DNA of 64,000 nucleotides from assembly GCF_000428525.1 (NCBI RefSeq), contig NZ_AUAC01000003.1:558001-622000 (forward strand), written 5' to 3'. Below, piece by piece: positions 53,508 through 62,389 of the stretch. This DNA comes from Hellea balneolensis DSM 19091. GTDB taxonomy: Bacteria > Pseudomonadota > Alphaproteobacteria > Caulobacterales > Maricaulaceae. The position numbers and the translations under genes were made by a program. Below the pieces are notes generated by a model. That model saw nothing but the letters and a program-made list of their open reading frames with translations, did not search any database and was not told the DNA's origin. The stretch's first letter is position 1. Every line of letters begins with the position of its first letter.

Positions 53508-54197
53508 ATGCCTCTAAACACCAACAAATCCCCTTCCGTCACAGAGGCGCTGGATACCCGCATCACTTGTCGGGACTTTCTTGATACGCCTGTGCCTGAT
53601 GATGTCTTGATGCGGATATTGAACATGGCGATGCGTAGTCCCTCTGGCGGGAACTTACAGCCTTGGAAACTCCATGTCATGACGGGTGACACTTTAGCTG
53701 AGTTTAAGAAACGTGCAGCTGAGCGGACATTGGGCGGAAAGCTTGAAGAGCCGACTTATCGCGCCTATCCATCTCCGCTCTGGGAACCGCAACGCAGTTG
53801 GCGCTATAAGCTTGGCGAAGATATGTATAGCCTGATTGGCATTCCAAAGGACAATAAGATGGGGCGTTTGGTCTGGCTTGCGCAAAATGCCAAGTTCTTT
53901 GAAGCGCCTGTCGGGATTATTGTGACGGGCCATAAAAATCTCGAAATGCCGCAATATATGGATATTGGCATTCTGCTCCAATCCATCATGCTGCTCGCTC
54001 GCGAAGAGGGGCTGCACACCGCGTCGCAGGGTTGGTGGCGTAATTGGACATCAGTCTGTCATGAAATGCTCGACATTCCCGAAGAGGAAGAAGTCATGGT
54101 CGGCATGTCTATTGGATATGGAAATCCAGATGCGCCTGTAAATGATCTTTATGCAGATAGGGCAGGGCTTGATGACGTCGCGAAGTTTTATGATTAA
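53508..54197 (+). CDS. Nitroreductase family protein
   Basis: 229 residues. An FMN-dependent oxidoreductase: RITCRDFLDTPVPDDVLMRI (FMN contacts at Arg), MRSPSGGNLQPWKLHVMTGD, and GILLQSIMLLAREEGLHTAS with the C-terminal VGMSIGYGNPDAPVN. Members reduce nitro compounds, quinones or flavins, usually as dimers. Substrate not evident. Confidence 0.92.
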   Translation: MPLNTNKSPSVTEALDTRITCRDFLDTPVPDDVLMRILNMAMRSPSGGNLQPWKLHVMTGDTLAEFKKRAAERTLGGKLEEPTYRAYPSPLWEPQRSWRYKLGEDMYSLIGIPKDNKMGRLVWLAQNAKFFEAPVGIIVTGHKNLEMPQYMDIGILLQSIMLLAREEGLHTASQGWWRNWTSVCHEMLDIPEEEEVMVGMSIGYGNPDAPVNDLYADRAGLDDVAKFYD

Positions 54198-54729
54198 AGC
54201 CTAGAATGAGCTTATCTAATATATAATAGGTCTATACGCGGCGTATCATACCTTGAAATTTTCTTGAACTCTCGAGTGAGTCCAAGAAAATTTCATCTGC
54301 CATGTCTTTACCATAGGATAATATTGCGCCAAATGAGGCTCGGAAACGTAAATTTATTGCCTTTTGACTGTCCTAAAACGAGAATATAACCCTCAAATAC
54401 TATTTTTATTTCAAAAAGCGTATTTTTTTATACGCCATCTATATTGTGGTTATATTTATAGAAATATTATTTTATACTTACTGTTATGTAGTATTTGTTT
54501 TAGTATAACCTTATATTAATCGCGTATAAATCTATAATTAACTTATATTTACTTCGTTTTAATCAAATAAAACTTGATTAACCTTTATTCTAATTAACCT
54601 AATATTTATCCCAACTGGCACAGTATCAATTTAAGCGATGAGAGCGGAAAGGAATTTCGCCAAGGAAGCTTCTTCGATGAACGAGTGTTCCCGAAGGTAT
54701 TAGATGAAAAGTGAAGATAGGAGGCTAAT
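54198..54729. other. AT-rich non-coding stretch with palindromes
   Basis: 532 bases without a convincing gene. A 13-bp hairpin (54254-54266 with 54283-54295) follows the nitroreductase gene and may end its transcription. Two palindromes share the GCGTAT/ATACGC core: 54234-54246 and 54418-54435. From about 54380 to 54610 the sequence is very rich in A and T. ATTAACCT or close copies occur at 54537, 54577 and 54593, the last two 16 bases apart. The region is the upstream control region of the Sel1-like gene and perhaps of the polysaccharide cluster. Confidence 0.6.
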
Positions 54730-55020
54730 ATGGCCTTTACAGATGTTGAAGTAAAAGAAGCACAAGCCGCAATTATAGCTGGTGCAAAATCAGAGGATTT
54801 ATTCCGCTTGGGGTTGATATATTCAACTGACCTAGAAGATCGCGGCCCTGATTTTGTTGAAGCGCATAAATGGTTCAGTCTGGCCGCTATGATGGGTTCA
54901 ATGCCTGCAAAAAGCTACCGCGAAGAGATCAAGCTCGAAATGAGCAGTGATGATCTGACATTAGCACAACGTGCAGCGCGTGGATGGCTAGCTGAAAACC
55001 GCGGACTACTTGTAGCTTAA
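54730..55020 (+). CDS. Small Sel1-like repeat protein
   Basis: 96 residues with GGAGGCTAAT just before the ATG. It contains one Sel1-like repeat (GPDFVEAHKWFSLAAMMGSM followed by PAKSYREEIKLEM) and helical flanks. Such small alphaproteobacterial Sel1 proteins act as protein-protein adaptors; no specific partner is known. No signal peptide. It lies beside a polysaccharide cluster behind a long AT-rich leader, and is followed by a terminator. Confidence 0.82.
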   Translation: MAFTDVEVKEAQAAIIAGAKSEDLFRLGLIYSTDLEDRGPDFVEAHKWFSLAAMMGSMPAKSYREEIKLEMSSDDLTLAQRAARGWLAENRGLLVA

Positions 55021-55028
55021 ATCGAAAT

Positions 55029-55064
55029 AAAAAGCGGCAGAGCACAAAGCGAGCCGCTCTTTTA
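55029..55064. terminator. Bidirectional terminator between the Sel1 gene and the Wza-like gene
   Basis: Stem 55033-55038 with 55053-55058 (AGCGGC/GCCGCT). Plus strand is followed by CTTTTAAA; on the minus strand the stem runs into TTTTTATTT. It lies between convergent stop codons. Confidence 0.8.
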
Positions 55065-55080
55065 AATTATGTTTTCCGTT

Positions 55081-56031
55081 TTACGGCGAAACGACAGTTG
55101 TTCCGCCATTATTCTGGCCAAACTGATAACTTAGATTGAAATCAACGGGTAGGGCAGCTCGGAAGTTTTGCATCCATGTTCCGATTTCAGCGATGTTTGA
55201 CTGCGGCACATAAATGATATCTCCACGGCGTAGCTGCATATTATCATCATATTCTCTGATATTGAGAAGACCATTTCGGATATTCACAGTTCGCATCATC
55301 ATGCCGCCATTGGGGGAGCGGCGTAGAACTGCGACCCTTTTGGCTCTAGCTGTTGGGCGCATGCCTCCTGCCATCATTAGGGCCTCTAACGCTCCGACAC
55401 GGCCCGGTAATGTATATGTACCTGGCTGCCCCACTTGGCCGCCAACGTAAATCTGTTCAGGTGAGTAAGCACGCGGCGTGACTGCCAGTGTAGGATCACG
55501 AAGTTGTTTTCCAAGTTCTGCGGATAACTGCGCTTGTAATTGCTGGAATGTACGCCCTGCGGCCATTATGGGCTTGCTCATGGGCATCACGACTCGACCA
55601 TCTGGGCCCACAGTGAGGGTTCTGGAAAGCTCAGGAGCGCTGGAAACAACGATATCAAGCTGATCACCGGGGTGTAGTTTGTATTCAGGCTCATAATTCA
55701 CCCATTGCTGGAACATACCCAGGCCCGGGTGAGGCGCTGGCACTTGGTAAGAGATATGTTTTTGACCGCGCAAACGTGCCATGAGTCCGCTATATTTTTT
55801 TTGCTTTTTTTTCTGAACATTGTGCGGATACCGACCTGGAATAGGACCTCTATTAATAACAGGATTAACCATTGGGGGCATGTGAACACGATTATGGTTA
55901 ATCGTGGGCGCGTGATTCGGCATCGGCGCGCCATAGCGATTCTGCGCAAAAGCCGTCGAATCAGTCAGCAGTGTGAGGCTTGAAACCCCCATAAATAGGG
56001 CAATTATCGGGGATTTTATGTATTTGCTCAT
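55081..56031 (-). CDS. Polysaccharide export protein (Wza-like)
   Basis: 316 residues. Signal peptide (IIALFMGVSSLTLLTDSTAFA); no lipobox Cys, unlike E. coli Wza. A Pro/Asn/Met-rich and then Lys-rich segment (about 30-80) precedes the Poly_export domain (YKLHPGDQLDIVVSSAPELS, VGPDGRVVMPMSKPIMAAGR) and SLBB-like part (YVGGQVGQPGTYTLPGRVGA). Outer-membrane step of capsule or exopolysaccharide export. Divergent from the co-polymerase gene with a 117-base intergenic region. Confidence 0.9.
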   Translation of the reverse strand: MSKYIKSPIIALFMGVSSLTLLTDSTAFAQNRYGAPMPNHAPTINHNRVHMPPMVNPVINRGPIPGRYPHNVQKKKQKKYSGLMARLRGQKHISYQVPAPHPGLGMFQQWVNYEPEYKLHPGDQLDIVVSSAPELSRTLTVGPDGRVVMPMSKPIMAAGRTFQQLQAQLSAELGKQLRDPTLAVTPRAYSPEQIYVGGQVGQPGTYTLPGRVGALEALMMAGGMRPTARAKRVAVLRRSPNGGMMMRTVNIRNGLLNIREYDDNMQLRRGDIIYVPQSNIAEIGTWMQNFRAALPVDFNLSYQFGQNNGGTTVVSP

Positions 56032-56148
56032 GAAAATGGCCTCAGCACATGTGTTTTTCGACTTTTTTCAAGTGTTAACAAGAATGGATAAGGAATTGTT
56101 AAATTTTGGCCTGTCTTATGGTTAACAGAATCATTTGAAGGGTTGTCC

Positions 56149-58164
56149 ATGGCATTTTTACGCCGAAATAAAAGCAGTTCAATGAGAGGTCATAACGGTG
56201 GCTCTCAATCTGCGGGAAGTCACACCCATACCGAAGCGCCTCGCGCGGCTGATCTTACAGTTGGGGATTATGCGAATGGCATGCCCAATATCCGTTTGGG
56301 TGAGATGCTCAAATCCTTTGGGCGGCAACTTATCTGGGTTGTGCCGCTCTTTTTGATTGGCTCACTTTTGGCTTGGCATTTGACGCGTGATTTTAAACGA
56401 ACCTTCACAGGTGATGCGCGCATCCTTGTCCAGATTGGCGACGAATATGTCTATCAACCGATTACAGGTCAGCCAGGACAAGCCGGCATGACGATTACTG
56501 CAGACACGATTGCGCTGAATGAAGTCGGCATTATCAAAAATGATGAGATTATTGAGCAAGTCTTTGGTGAGATGACATCTGAAACAAGTCCATATGCTAA
56601 ACGATTTGATCCCGCTGGAATGAAAAAATTGCGCGAGGCTGGAAACAATCAGCGTCTGCGCCGAGAAGCTAGATCTGAAATGTTCCGGAAAATGGACAGA
56701 GCTTTCATGGTAGCGCCGCGTCCAAAATCTTCCATCATTGACCTGTCCTATAAGCATGAAGACGGTGAGGTTGCTGTCGCAACTTTGAATGCCCTCATAT
56801 TAGCTTATCAATCCTATCGCCGTAAAATTTTCGTGGAAGGGGCTGCGGGCATCATCGGAGAAAGCCGTAAAGAAACAGAGCTACAGCTTGATCAAAATGA
56901 GCGGGCAATTGCGAGATTTCTTAAGAGAAACAACATCTCTGACTTTAATTCGGAGCAAGGGGGAGTACGCAAGCGTACTGAAGAGCTTCGGGCTGCGTTG
57001 AACCTGCTAAGAGCGCAAATGTCTGAAACAGAAACAGCTCTTGCCACGGTAGAGGGGCAATTGCGCCAGACGCCTAAAGAAATTAACTTATATATAGATG
57101 ACCGTGCTTCGGCACGGGTTTCACAAGCAGAACTGGAGCTTAAACAGCTTTTGGCAAAATATCTGCCGAGCAGTGATCCTGTGCGTCAAAAGCAAACTGA
57201 ATTAGCCGAGCTAAAATCACTACTAAGTGCAAATGGCGGCAGAGCAACAGGCGGCCGCCGCGTTGGCCCTAATACAGTGTATCAAGCTTTGCTCACACGT
57301 CGAAATACACTCCAAGCGACGGCAGATAGCTACCGTGAGAAAGAATTTACGTTGCAGCGCCAGCTCAATAGCGCGGATGCTAAGGTGCGTAAATTAACGG
57401 CTCTTAGCCCTGATTACGCCAGCCTTTTGAGGGAGCGCGAGTCATTGGACTCCCGCCTGAAAAACTATAATGCTAAGGAGCAAGAAGCTTTGGTAAAGCA
57501 AAAGCAAGCTGAAGCGACGAATGAAAATGTCAAAGTTATTTCATGGCCTAAATACCCCAATAAAGGATCGAATACACGTCTTCTGGCAGCTGCAGGGGCT
57601 ATATTTGCCTGGGGTCTGACGCTCTTTATGTTAGCTTTGTTACGTGTCTTTCTCGACCCTCGACTATATGTCGCGCCGACCAGCCGTATTAACTCAGCAA
57701 CTGCGCCGAGTTACATTCCAGAACCTGTCTCTCCTTATGTCCCTGAGCAAACACCGTATGAGCCTGCTGTCGCAAGTCATGAACCGGCGGCCTATTATCC
57801 TGAAAGCTATGATGCTGGGCAAGTTCAACAGGGTTATGACCAAGGCAATTATGCCGCTACTGGGCAATCCTATGGCCAACAAGATTATAGTCAGCCGCAA
57901 TATGCGGATAGCAATACGGCACAATACGTGGCTGGGCAGGATAGTTATATGCAAGGTGCTGTTATGCAAGACGGCACAGGACCTCAACCATATGATCCGT
58001 ATACTTATTCATCCTCACCCTTTGACCCCACGCCCTATACGGACGGGTCTGCGGCCTTGGATATGAATAGTAATCCTTATTTGTCAGGGCAAAGTGCTGG
58101 GGCCCTTGATCAAAACGGACAGTATACTCAAGGTCAACAAGACACCCAAACGCCTAAAATATAG
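56149..58164 (+). CDS. Wzz/Wzc-like polysaccharide co-polymerase with Tyr/Gln-rich tail, no kinase domain
   Basis: 671 residues from the ATG with GAAGGG upstream. Membrane segment one at about 62-81 (LIWVVPLFLIGSLLAWHL), a long periplasmic coiled coil (about 230-470: LQLDQNERAIARFLKRNNIS, LRAALNLLRAQMSETETAL), a second membrane segment at about 485-510 (LLAAAGAIFAWGLTLFMLAL). The cytoplasmic tail of about 150 residues is rich in Tyr, Gln, Pro and Ser (GYDQGNYAATGQSYGQQDYS) and has no Walker A motif, so it is not a tyrosine kinase. It regulates chain length and export together with the Wza-like protein. Confidence 0.88.
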   Translation: MAFLRRNKSSSMRGHNGGSQSAGSHTHTEAPRAADLTVGDYANGMPNIRLGEMLKSFGRQLIWVVPLFLIGSLLAWHLTRDFKRTFTGDARILVQIGDEYVYQPITGQPGQAGMTITADTIALNEVGIIKNDEIIEQVFGEMTSETSPYAKRFDPAGMKKLREAGNNQRLRREARSEMFRKMDRAFMVAPRPKSSIIDLSYKHEDGEVAVATLNALILAYQSYRRKIFVEGAAGIIGESRKETELQLDQNERAIARFLKRNNISDFNSEQGGVRKRTEELRAALNLLRAQMSETETALATVEGQLRQTPKEINLYIDDRASARVSQAELELKQLLAKYLPSSDPVRQKQTELAELKSLLSANGGRATGGRRVGPNTVYQALLTRRNTLQATADSYREKEFTLQRQLNSADAKVRKLTALSPDYASLLRERESLDSRLKNYNAKEQEALVKQKQAEATNENVKVISWPKYPNKGSNTRLLAAAGAIFAWGLTLFMLALLRVFLDPRLYVAPTSRINSATAPSYIPEPVSPYVPEQTPYEPAVASHEPAAYYPESYDAGQVQQGYDQGNYAATGQSYGQQDYSQPQYADSNTAQYVAGQDSYMQGAVMQDGTGPQPYDPYTYSSSPFDPTPYTDGSAALDMNSNPYLSGQSAGALDQNGQYTQGQQDTQTPKI

Positions 58165-58175
58165 ATTTCGGGCTA

Positions 58176-59504
58176 GTGGTCACTCAAACCTATACCCATG
58201 ATAATTTAAGACAGCGCAACTATGCGCTGGGTTCGCTTATTCATGGAATAGAAAACGCACTATTTTTCTTTGTCATTTTCTATTTCTCTGGCGCTATAGG
58301 CGGCTTGCTTTTTACAGATCTCAATGATTTGGAGCGGGATTTTCCGATGGCGCGCCTTATGTGGTATCCGATTTACGGTATCGTATTGCTTTTAGGGTTT
58401 CGTTGTCTTCCGCAGCTTACGCGCGTAGCCATTTTCGGCCCATTATTGATTTTCTGTGTGCTTGTCTGCGGCGCCTCAATGCTTTGGTCTATTGATCCGG
58501 GCATCACAATGCGGCGCTCTGTGGCTTTGCTTATGACCACTTTATTTGGTTTGGTTTTAGCCGCCAGATATGACTGGAATGGTCTGGTTCAGCGCTTGGC
58601 TCTTGTTTTTGGTCTATTGGCTGTGTTTTCTCTTTTTCATGGAATAATTGACCCCTCACGCGCTGTTCATACTGATATACATCCCGGAGCTTGGAGGGGA
58701 CCTTGGGTTGAAAAAAATTACCTTGGCTCCCAAATGACACGCGGTCTGGTAGTGCTGATGTGTGCCTTCGCCATGAAACCATCGCGCGGATGGGCATGGA
58801 TCCCATTGGGGCTTCTTTGTTTCGGCCTCGTTTTACTCTCTACATCAAAGACCGCCCTTTTAGCATGCTTGGCCGCCATAGGGTTATTCATTGTCTTAAG
58901 AATATTTCGAAGATTTCCTGTGCTCCGTATTCCCGTAGCCTATCTGTTCTTGGCAGGAACGACTATTTTCGTGGGGTTGGTCTTGGCTGCGCCGGACATG
59001 ATGTTAGAATTAATCGGTAAAGACAGAACGCTCACAGGCCGTACAGATATCTGGGATGCGCTCTTACGCTCAATTAAAGAAAAGCCTTATCTGGGCTATG
59101 GCTATGGCGTTTACTGGATGGATCAGTTGGGACCATCCTATTACGTCAGATTGCAGCTGCAATGGGGTATTCCTACGGCTCATAATGGTTGGATCGAAAC
59201 GTGGTTATCCGTTGGAGTTTTGGGTGTAGCCTTATTTGCTCTTCATTATATTTGGACATTCATTCTGGCATTTCAACGAATTTGGCGTGGAGGATCTGAA
59301 ACCTATTTTGCCATTCTTGTTGTTATTGTGTTCTTGGTTTTCTCCATTTCAGAAAGTTCTATCCTACAACAAAATGACCTTAGCTGGGTGATTTTTGTTG
59401 CGGTCTCTGCAAAATTATTTGCTTTTGAGAAACCTTATTGGCGAAATAAACCTAGGGAAAATTACTTTACCCAAGACGTGCGCAGAACCATCAAACGTGA
59501 TTAG
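58176..59504 (+). CDS. O-antigen ligase/polymerase-like membrane protein (Wzy family)
   Basis: 442 residues from a GTG, about eleven membrane helices. The Wzy_C region contains GRTDIWDALLRSIKEKPYLG followed by the pattern of a large periplasmic loop (YGVYWMDQLG) and AHNGWIETWLSVGVLGVALF with the conserved His and Asn. Such proteins polymerise or attach polysaccharide repeat units on the periplasmic side. It begins 12 bases after the co-polymerase gene and is probably in the same operon. Confidence 0.88.
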   Translation: MVTQTYTHDNLRQRNYALGSLIHGIENALFFFVIFYFSGAIGGLLFTDLNDLERDFPMARLMWYPIYGIVLLLGFRCLPQLTRVAIFGPLLIFCVLVCGASMLWSIDPGITMRRSVALLMTTLFGLVLAARYDWNGLVQRLALVFGLLAVFSLFHGIIDPSRAVHTDIHPGAWRGPWVEKNYLGSQMTRGLVVLMCAFAMKPSRGWAWIPLGLLCFGLVLLSTSKTALLACLAAIGLFIVLRIFRRFPVLRIPVAYLFLAGTTIFVGLVLAAPDMMLELIGKDRTLTGRTDIWDALLRSIKEKPYLGYGYGVYWMDQLGPSYYVRLQLQWGIPTAHNGWIETWLSVGVLGVALFALHYIWTFILAFQRIWRGGSETYFAILVVIVFLVFSISESSILQQNDLSWVIFVAVSAKLFAFEKPYWRNKPRENYFTQDVRRTIKRD

Positions 59505-59506
59505 GT

Positions 59507-60673
59507 TCACTCTGCAGGAGAAAGTTGTGGTCGAGGCGAGTTTGACTTAGCGGTTTGGTCATCAGAATCTGCTTTGACGATATGAGCTCCGAACCTTTTC
59601 CTAAGGACCATGAAGGGTTTTTCAACGATGTAAAAAGAAAACGCGGCAAGCGCAAAGCTTATACATGTGGTGATGAGTAAGCTTAAAACTGAGCGGTCAC
59701 TGAAACGGTGAACCAAATCATAGACCGGAACGTGCCAAAGATAGAGTGCATAAGAAAGCTTCCCAATCCAAGCGAGCCATTTCCATTCTGCTATATTGAC
59801 TGCGATGTTCAATGCTCTGAGATAATAGAAATTTAGAATGAGAACAAAAAGAGCCGCGCCTTGCAACGTAAAGCGCAGTGTGAATCGGAAGGCCTCATCA
59901 CGAATGAGAAATGATGCGATAATAGCACATCCCGCTAGCAATGTGGGTATGACACCTAAAAGAGGTCTAAACGCTTTCAAATTACCTTTTAAGTGTAACA
60001 ACACACTCAGAAGGCAGCCCCATGCTAAGCTGTCCAGACGAGCATCTGTCATCATATAGTTATAATCTGCATAGGGTAAATTTGTGCCATACATTATAAA
60101 AGTACGCCAAAGCGGTATCACTGCAATCAGCGCAATCAGTATAATCCCTGCGCGTTTCCAATTATTGCGGCACAACAGCATGAAGGCAGGAAAAACCAAG
60201 TAAAAATGTTCCTCGACAGCTAAAGACCAAAGATGGGTCCATGGCATAAAGGGCAGGGTATCAGTCGTCGCACGAATGAGCATTTGATAGAAATTTGTGA
60301 AATAGAAAATACTAGCCGCAAGTTCTGCCGACGTCGCGCCGCCAATTCCCAACAACCCATATATGACAAGTGTACCGAACAGCATAAATAAGAGAGCCGG
60401 GTAGAGGCGTACAAAGCGGCGTGCGTAAAAGTCTTTTAACCCGATACCTTTGTTCTCAGACTCAGCCAGTAAAAGGCGCGTGATTAAGAAGCCGGAGATA
60501 AAGAAAAATACGGTGACACCAAAACCTCCAGGCACAATATGCTCAAAGCCAAGATGGGCCACCATAACGATCATTACGGCTATAGCCCTAAGACCGTCTA
60601 AGCCCGGGATATAACCATATCTAGCCGTTTCGCTTAGATGGTTATTATGTGTGGCTGTTAGCCAAGTGAACAT
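59507..60673 (-). CDS. Acyltransferase-3 family membrane protein (OafA-like)
   Basis: 388 residues, about ten membrane helices. PGLDGLRAIAVMIVMVAHLG, where the Arg-Ala and His are catalytic-site residues of the family, then VFFFISGFLITRLLL, FYARRFVRLYPALLFM and HLWSLAVEEHFYLVFPAFML. It O-acylates sugars in polysaccharides. Its start overlaps the stop of the glycosyltransferase gene (TAATG), so it is the last gene of the minus-strand part of the cluster. Confidence 0.93.
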   Translation of the reverse strand: MFTWLTATHNNHLSETARYGYIPGLDGLRAIAVMIVMVAHLGFEHIVPGGFGVTVFFFISGFLITRLLLAESENKGIGLKDFYARRFVRLYPALLFMLFGTLVIYGLLGIGGATSAELAASIFYFTNFYQMLIRATTDTLPFMPWTHLWSLAVEEHFYLVFPAFMLLCRNNWKRAGIILIALIAVIPLWRTFIMYGTNLPYADYNYMMTDARLDSLAWGCLLSVLLHLKGNLKAFRPLLGVIPTLLAGCAIIASFLIRDEAFRFTLRFTLQGAALFVLILNFYYLRALNIAVNIAEWKWLAWIGKLSYALYLWHVPVYDLVHRFSDRSVLSLLITTCISFALAAFSFYIVEKPFMVLRKRFGAHIVKADSDDQTAKSNSPRPQLSPAE

Positions 60674-61635
60674 TATGCATTAACGCCAATTGTTGCATTA
60701 TTGCCGTAGAGCTTTTGCTTAAAGCTATTCCACCAAAAGAATTTACCCAAAGCTTGCGCCGTGCGATTTTGGTAATGAATGTATTTAGGTTTATTCATAA
60801 GTTTAAGCCCTGCAAAAACCGGGCCATACACGCAGAATTGTAAGATACCTACGCACATCCATTTAACTATTCCCGGTAAGCCTGCTAGCCCTTTATCCGC
60901 TTCAGATTGAGTGGGGCCTTGCCCAAATGCAAAGTTACGCTTCCACATATATCGGGGTGTCGCCCGAGAGGCCGGTACGATTTCGTAGCTTTCCGCCTTT
61001 ATTGCCCAAGCTACTTTAGCACCGTGGTCTTGCAGGTGATGAAATAATGCATCGTCTTCGCCGCCTGTTTCATTATGAATAGGATCAAAGGCTGGGCTCG
61101 GCATTTCACAAAGGGATAGATCCAAAAGACATCCGCCCGTACCCAAACACTTGGTAATATAGCCTTCAGGGGCATCTGCAATGCGTGAAAAGAAAGGTGC
61201 CATGTAAGGGTTAAGTGGATCGTCCTTATTCGGCATCACAGCTCTGGCGGGGCCAAATGTTATGGCCGCTTTATATTTGAGAGACGCTTTTACAAGCTCT
61301 TCAAGCCATCCAGGTAAGGCATCCATATCATCATCAAGAAAGGCAATAAAACGCCCTCTGGCGACATCTAGTGCGCCATTCCTTGCATTTGAAACACCCG
61401 GTTCGGGCACATGTTTATAAATGATTTCAATATCAGAGTTTTTCGCAAACTGAGTCACAAAAGGTTTCGCACTGGCTAGAGGGTCATTATCAGCAATGAT
61501 AATTTCAATGGGGCGGTGACCTGCGCTCTGCCCTATGAGGCTATTAAGGGCAATACGAATACCGTCAGGACGTTTATAGGTTGGAACAACGACAGAAACG
61601 CCTTCTGACCAGTCGAGTTTACTAACCGGCTTCAT
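60673..61635 (-). CDS. Family 2 glycosyltransferase
   Basis: 320 residues. GT-A fold: VSVVVPTYKRPDGIRIALNS, then IIIADND, the nucleotide-binding acidic motif FIAFLDDDMDALPGW, and an acceptor-side ETGGEDDALFHHLQDHG with the catalytic Asp region. A hydrophobic stretch at about 255-280 (GIVKWMCVGILQFCVYGPVF) suggests membrane attachment. It adds a sugar to the growing repeat unit; donor and acceptor are unknown. Its start overlaps the deacetylase gene by 14 bases. Confidence 0.92.
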   Translation of the reverse strand: MKPVSKLDWSEGVSVVVPTYKRPDGIRIALNSLIGQSAGHRPIEIIIADNDPLASAKPFVTQFAKNSDIEIIYKHVPEPGVSNARNGALDVARGRFIAFLDDDMDALPGWLEELVKASLKYKAAITFGPARAVMPNKDDPLNPYMAPFFSRIADAPEGYITKCLGTGGCLLDLSLCEMPSPAFDPIHNETGGEDDALFHHLQDHGAKVAWAIKAESYEIVPASRATPRYMWKRNFAFGQGPTQSEADKGLAGLPGIVKWMCVGILQFCVYGPVFAGLKLMNKPKYIHYQNRTAQALGKFFWWNSFKQKLYGNNATIGVNA

Positions 61636-62389
61636 GAGTCAGCTCCATTTTTTTTATAGCTTCGACCATCGTCAAAACTTCAGCACCTGATGATTTAATC
61701 GCGTCAATAACATGTAACATTTGCTGTGGCGTGCATCCAAAAGGGCTAGGGTTATCACGTATGTCATGGGTGAAAATAGGTAACCATCCTGGCTTGTCGC
61801 TTATGCGTTTTATTTGTTCCATGAGCGTATCAAAGTCCTGACCGGCGTAAAGACGGTTGGACCTTATCTGGTTAAGATCAACGTCATCTGTGCTTTCCCG
61901 GCTGCGTATTCCGCGAGACCCCAAAAACTTGCTGGCTAGCTTAAGTTTTAATTCTGTCGTCACCTGTCCATAAGGATAGGCAAATGTTTCACTGGGCGGA
62001 AGCCCAATTGCATTCAGGGCAGACTGGTTTTTATCAATGTCGCCCATGAATATGGATGCGCTATTTTGCGCGGCGTCAATATGATCGAAGGTGTGATCGC
62101 CAATCTCATGTCCACCGGCGTATAGGGCTGTCACGTCGTCAGCATCCATATGAAGACCTAGGTGATTTTCAATACCACATAACCCCATGGCAATATAGAT
62201 TGTTGCGCGCCAGTTCTCTCGCTCAAGCGGTTTAATGGCATTTTCGATGACAGATTTAGGGCAATCATCAAAGCTAAAGCTGACAATGGGGCGCTCCAGC
62301 TGTGGCTTTATCACACGCCTTGCCATAAACGGCGTAATGCGCCGTTTAATTTTGGCTTTAAGGGACATGTCAGGTTGATAAACAGTCAT
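61622..62389 (-). CDS. Polysaccharide deacetylase (NodB homology)
   Basis: 255 residues from an ATG that overlaps the stop of the upstream glycosyltransferase (TAATG). NodB-type carbohydrate esterase 4 fold: IVSFSFDDCPKSV (catalytic Asp, metal Asp), HEIGDHTFDHIDAAQN (metal His pair) and FAYPYGQVTTELK. It would remove N-acetyl or O-acetyl groups from sugar units. No signal peptide is obvious, so it may act on cytoplasmic lipid-linked units. An in-frame extension upstream lacks conserved residues. Confidence 0.92.
   Translation of the reverse strand: MTVYQPDMSLKAKIKRRITPFMARRVIKPQLERPIVSFSFDDCPKSVIENAIKPLERENWRATIYIAMGLCGIENHLGLHMDADDVTALYAGGHEIGDHTFDHIDAAQNSASIFMGDIDKNQSALNAIGLPPSETFAYPYGQVTTELKLKLASKFLGSRGIRSRESTDDVDLNQIRSNRLYAGQDFDTLMEQIKRISDKPGWLPIFTHDIRDNPSPFGCTPQQMLHVIDAIKSSGAEVLTMVEAIKKMELTHEAG

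Noticed and set aside
54606-54640. Sigma-54 promoter before the Sel1-like gene (CTGGCAC)
   Set aside because: The -24 part fits but the TTGC of the -12 element is missing at the required spacing.
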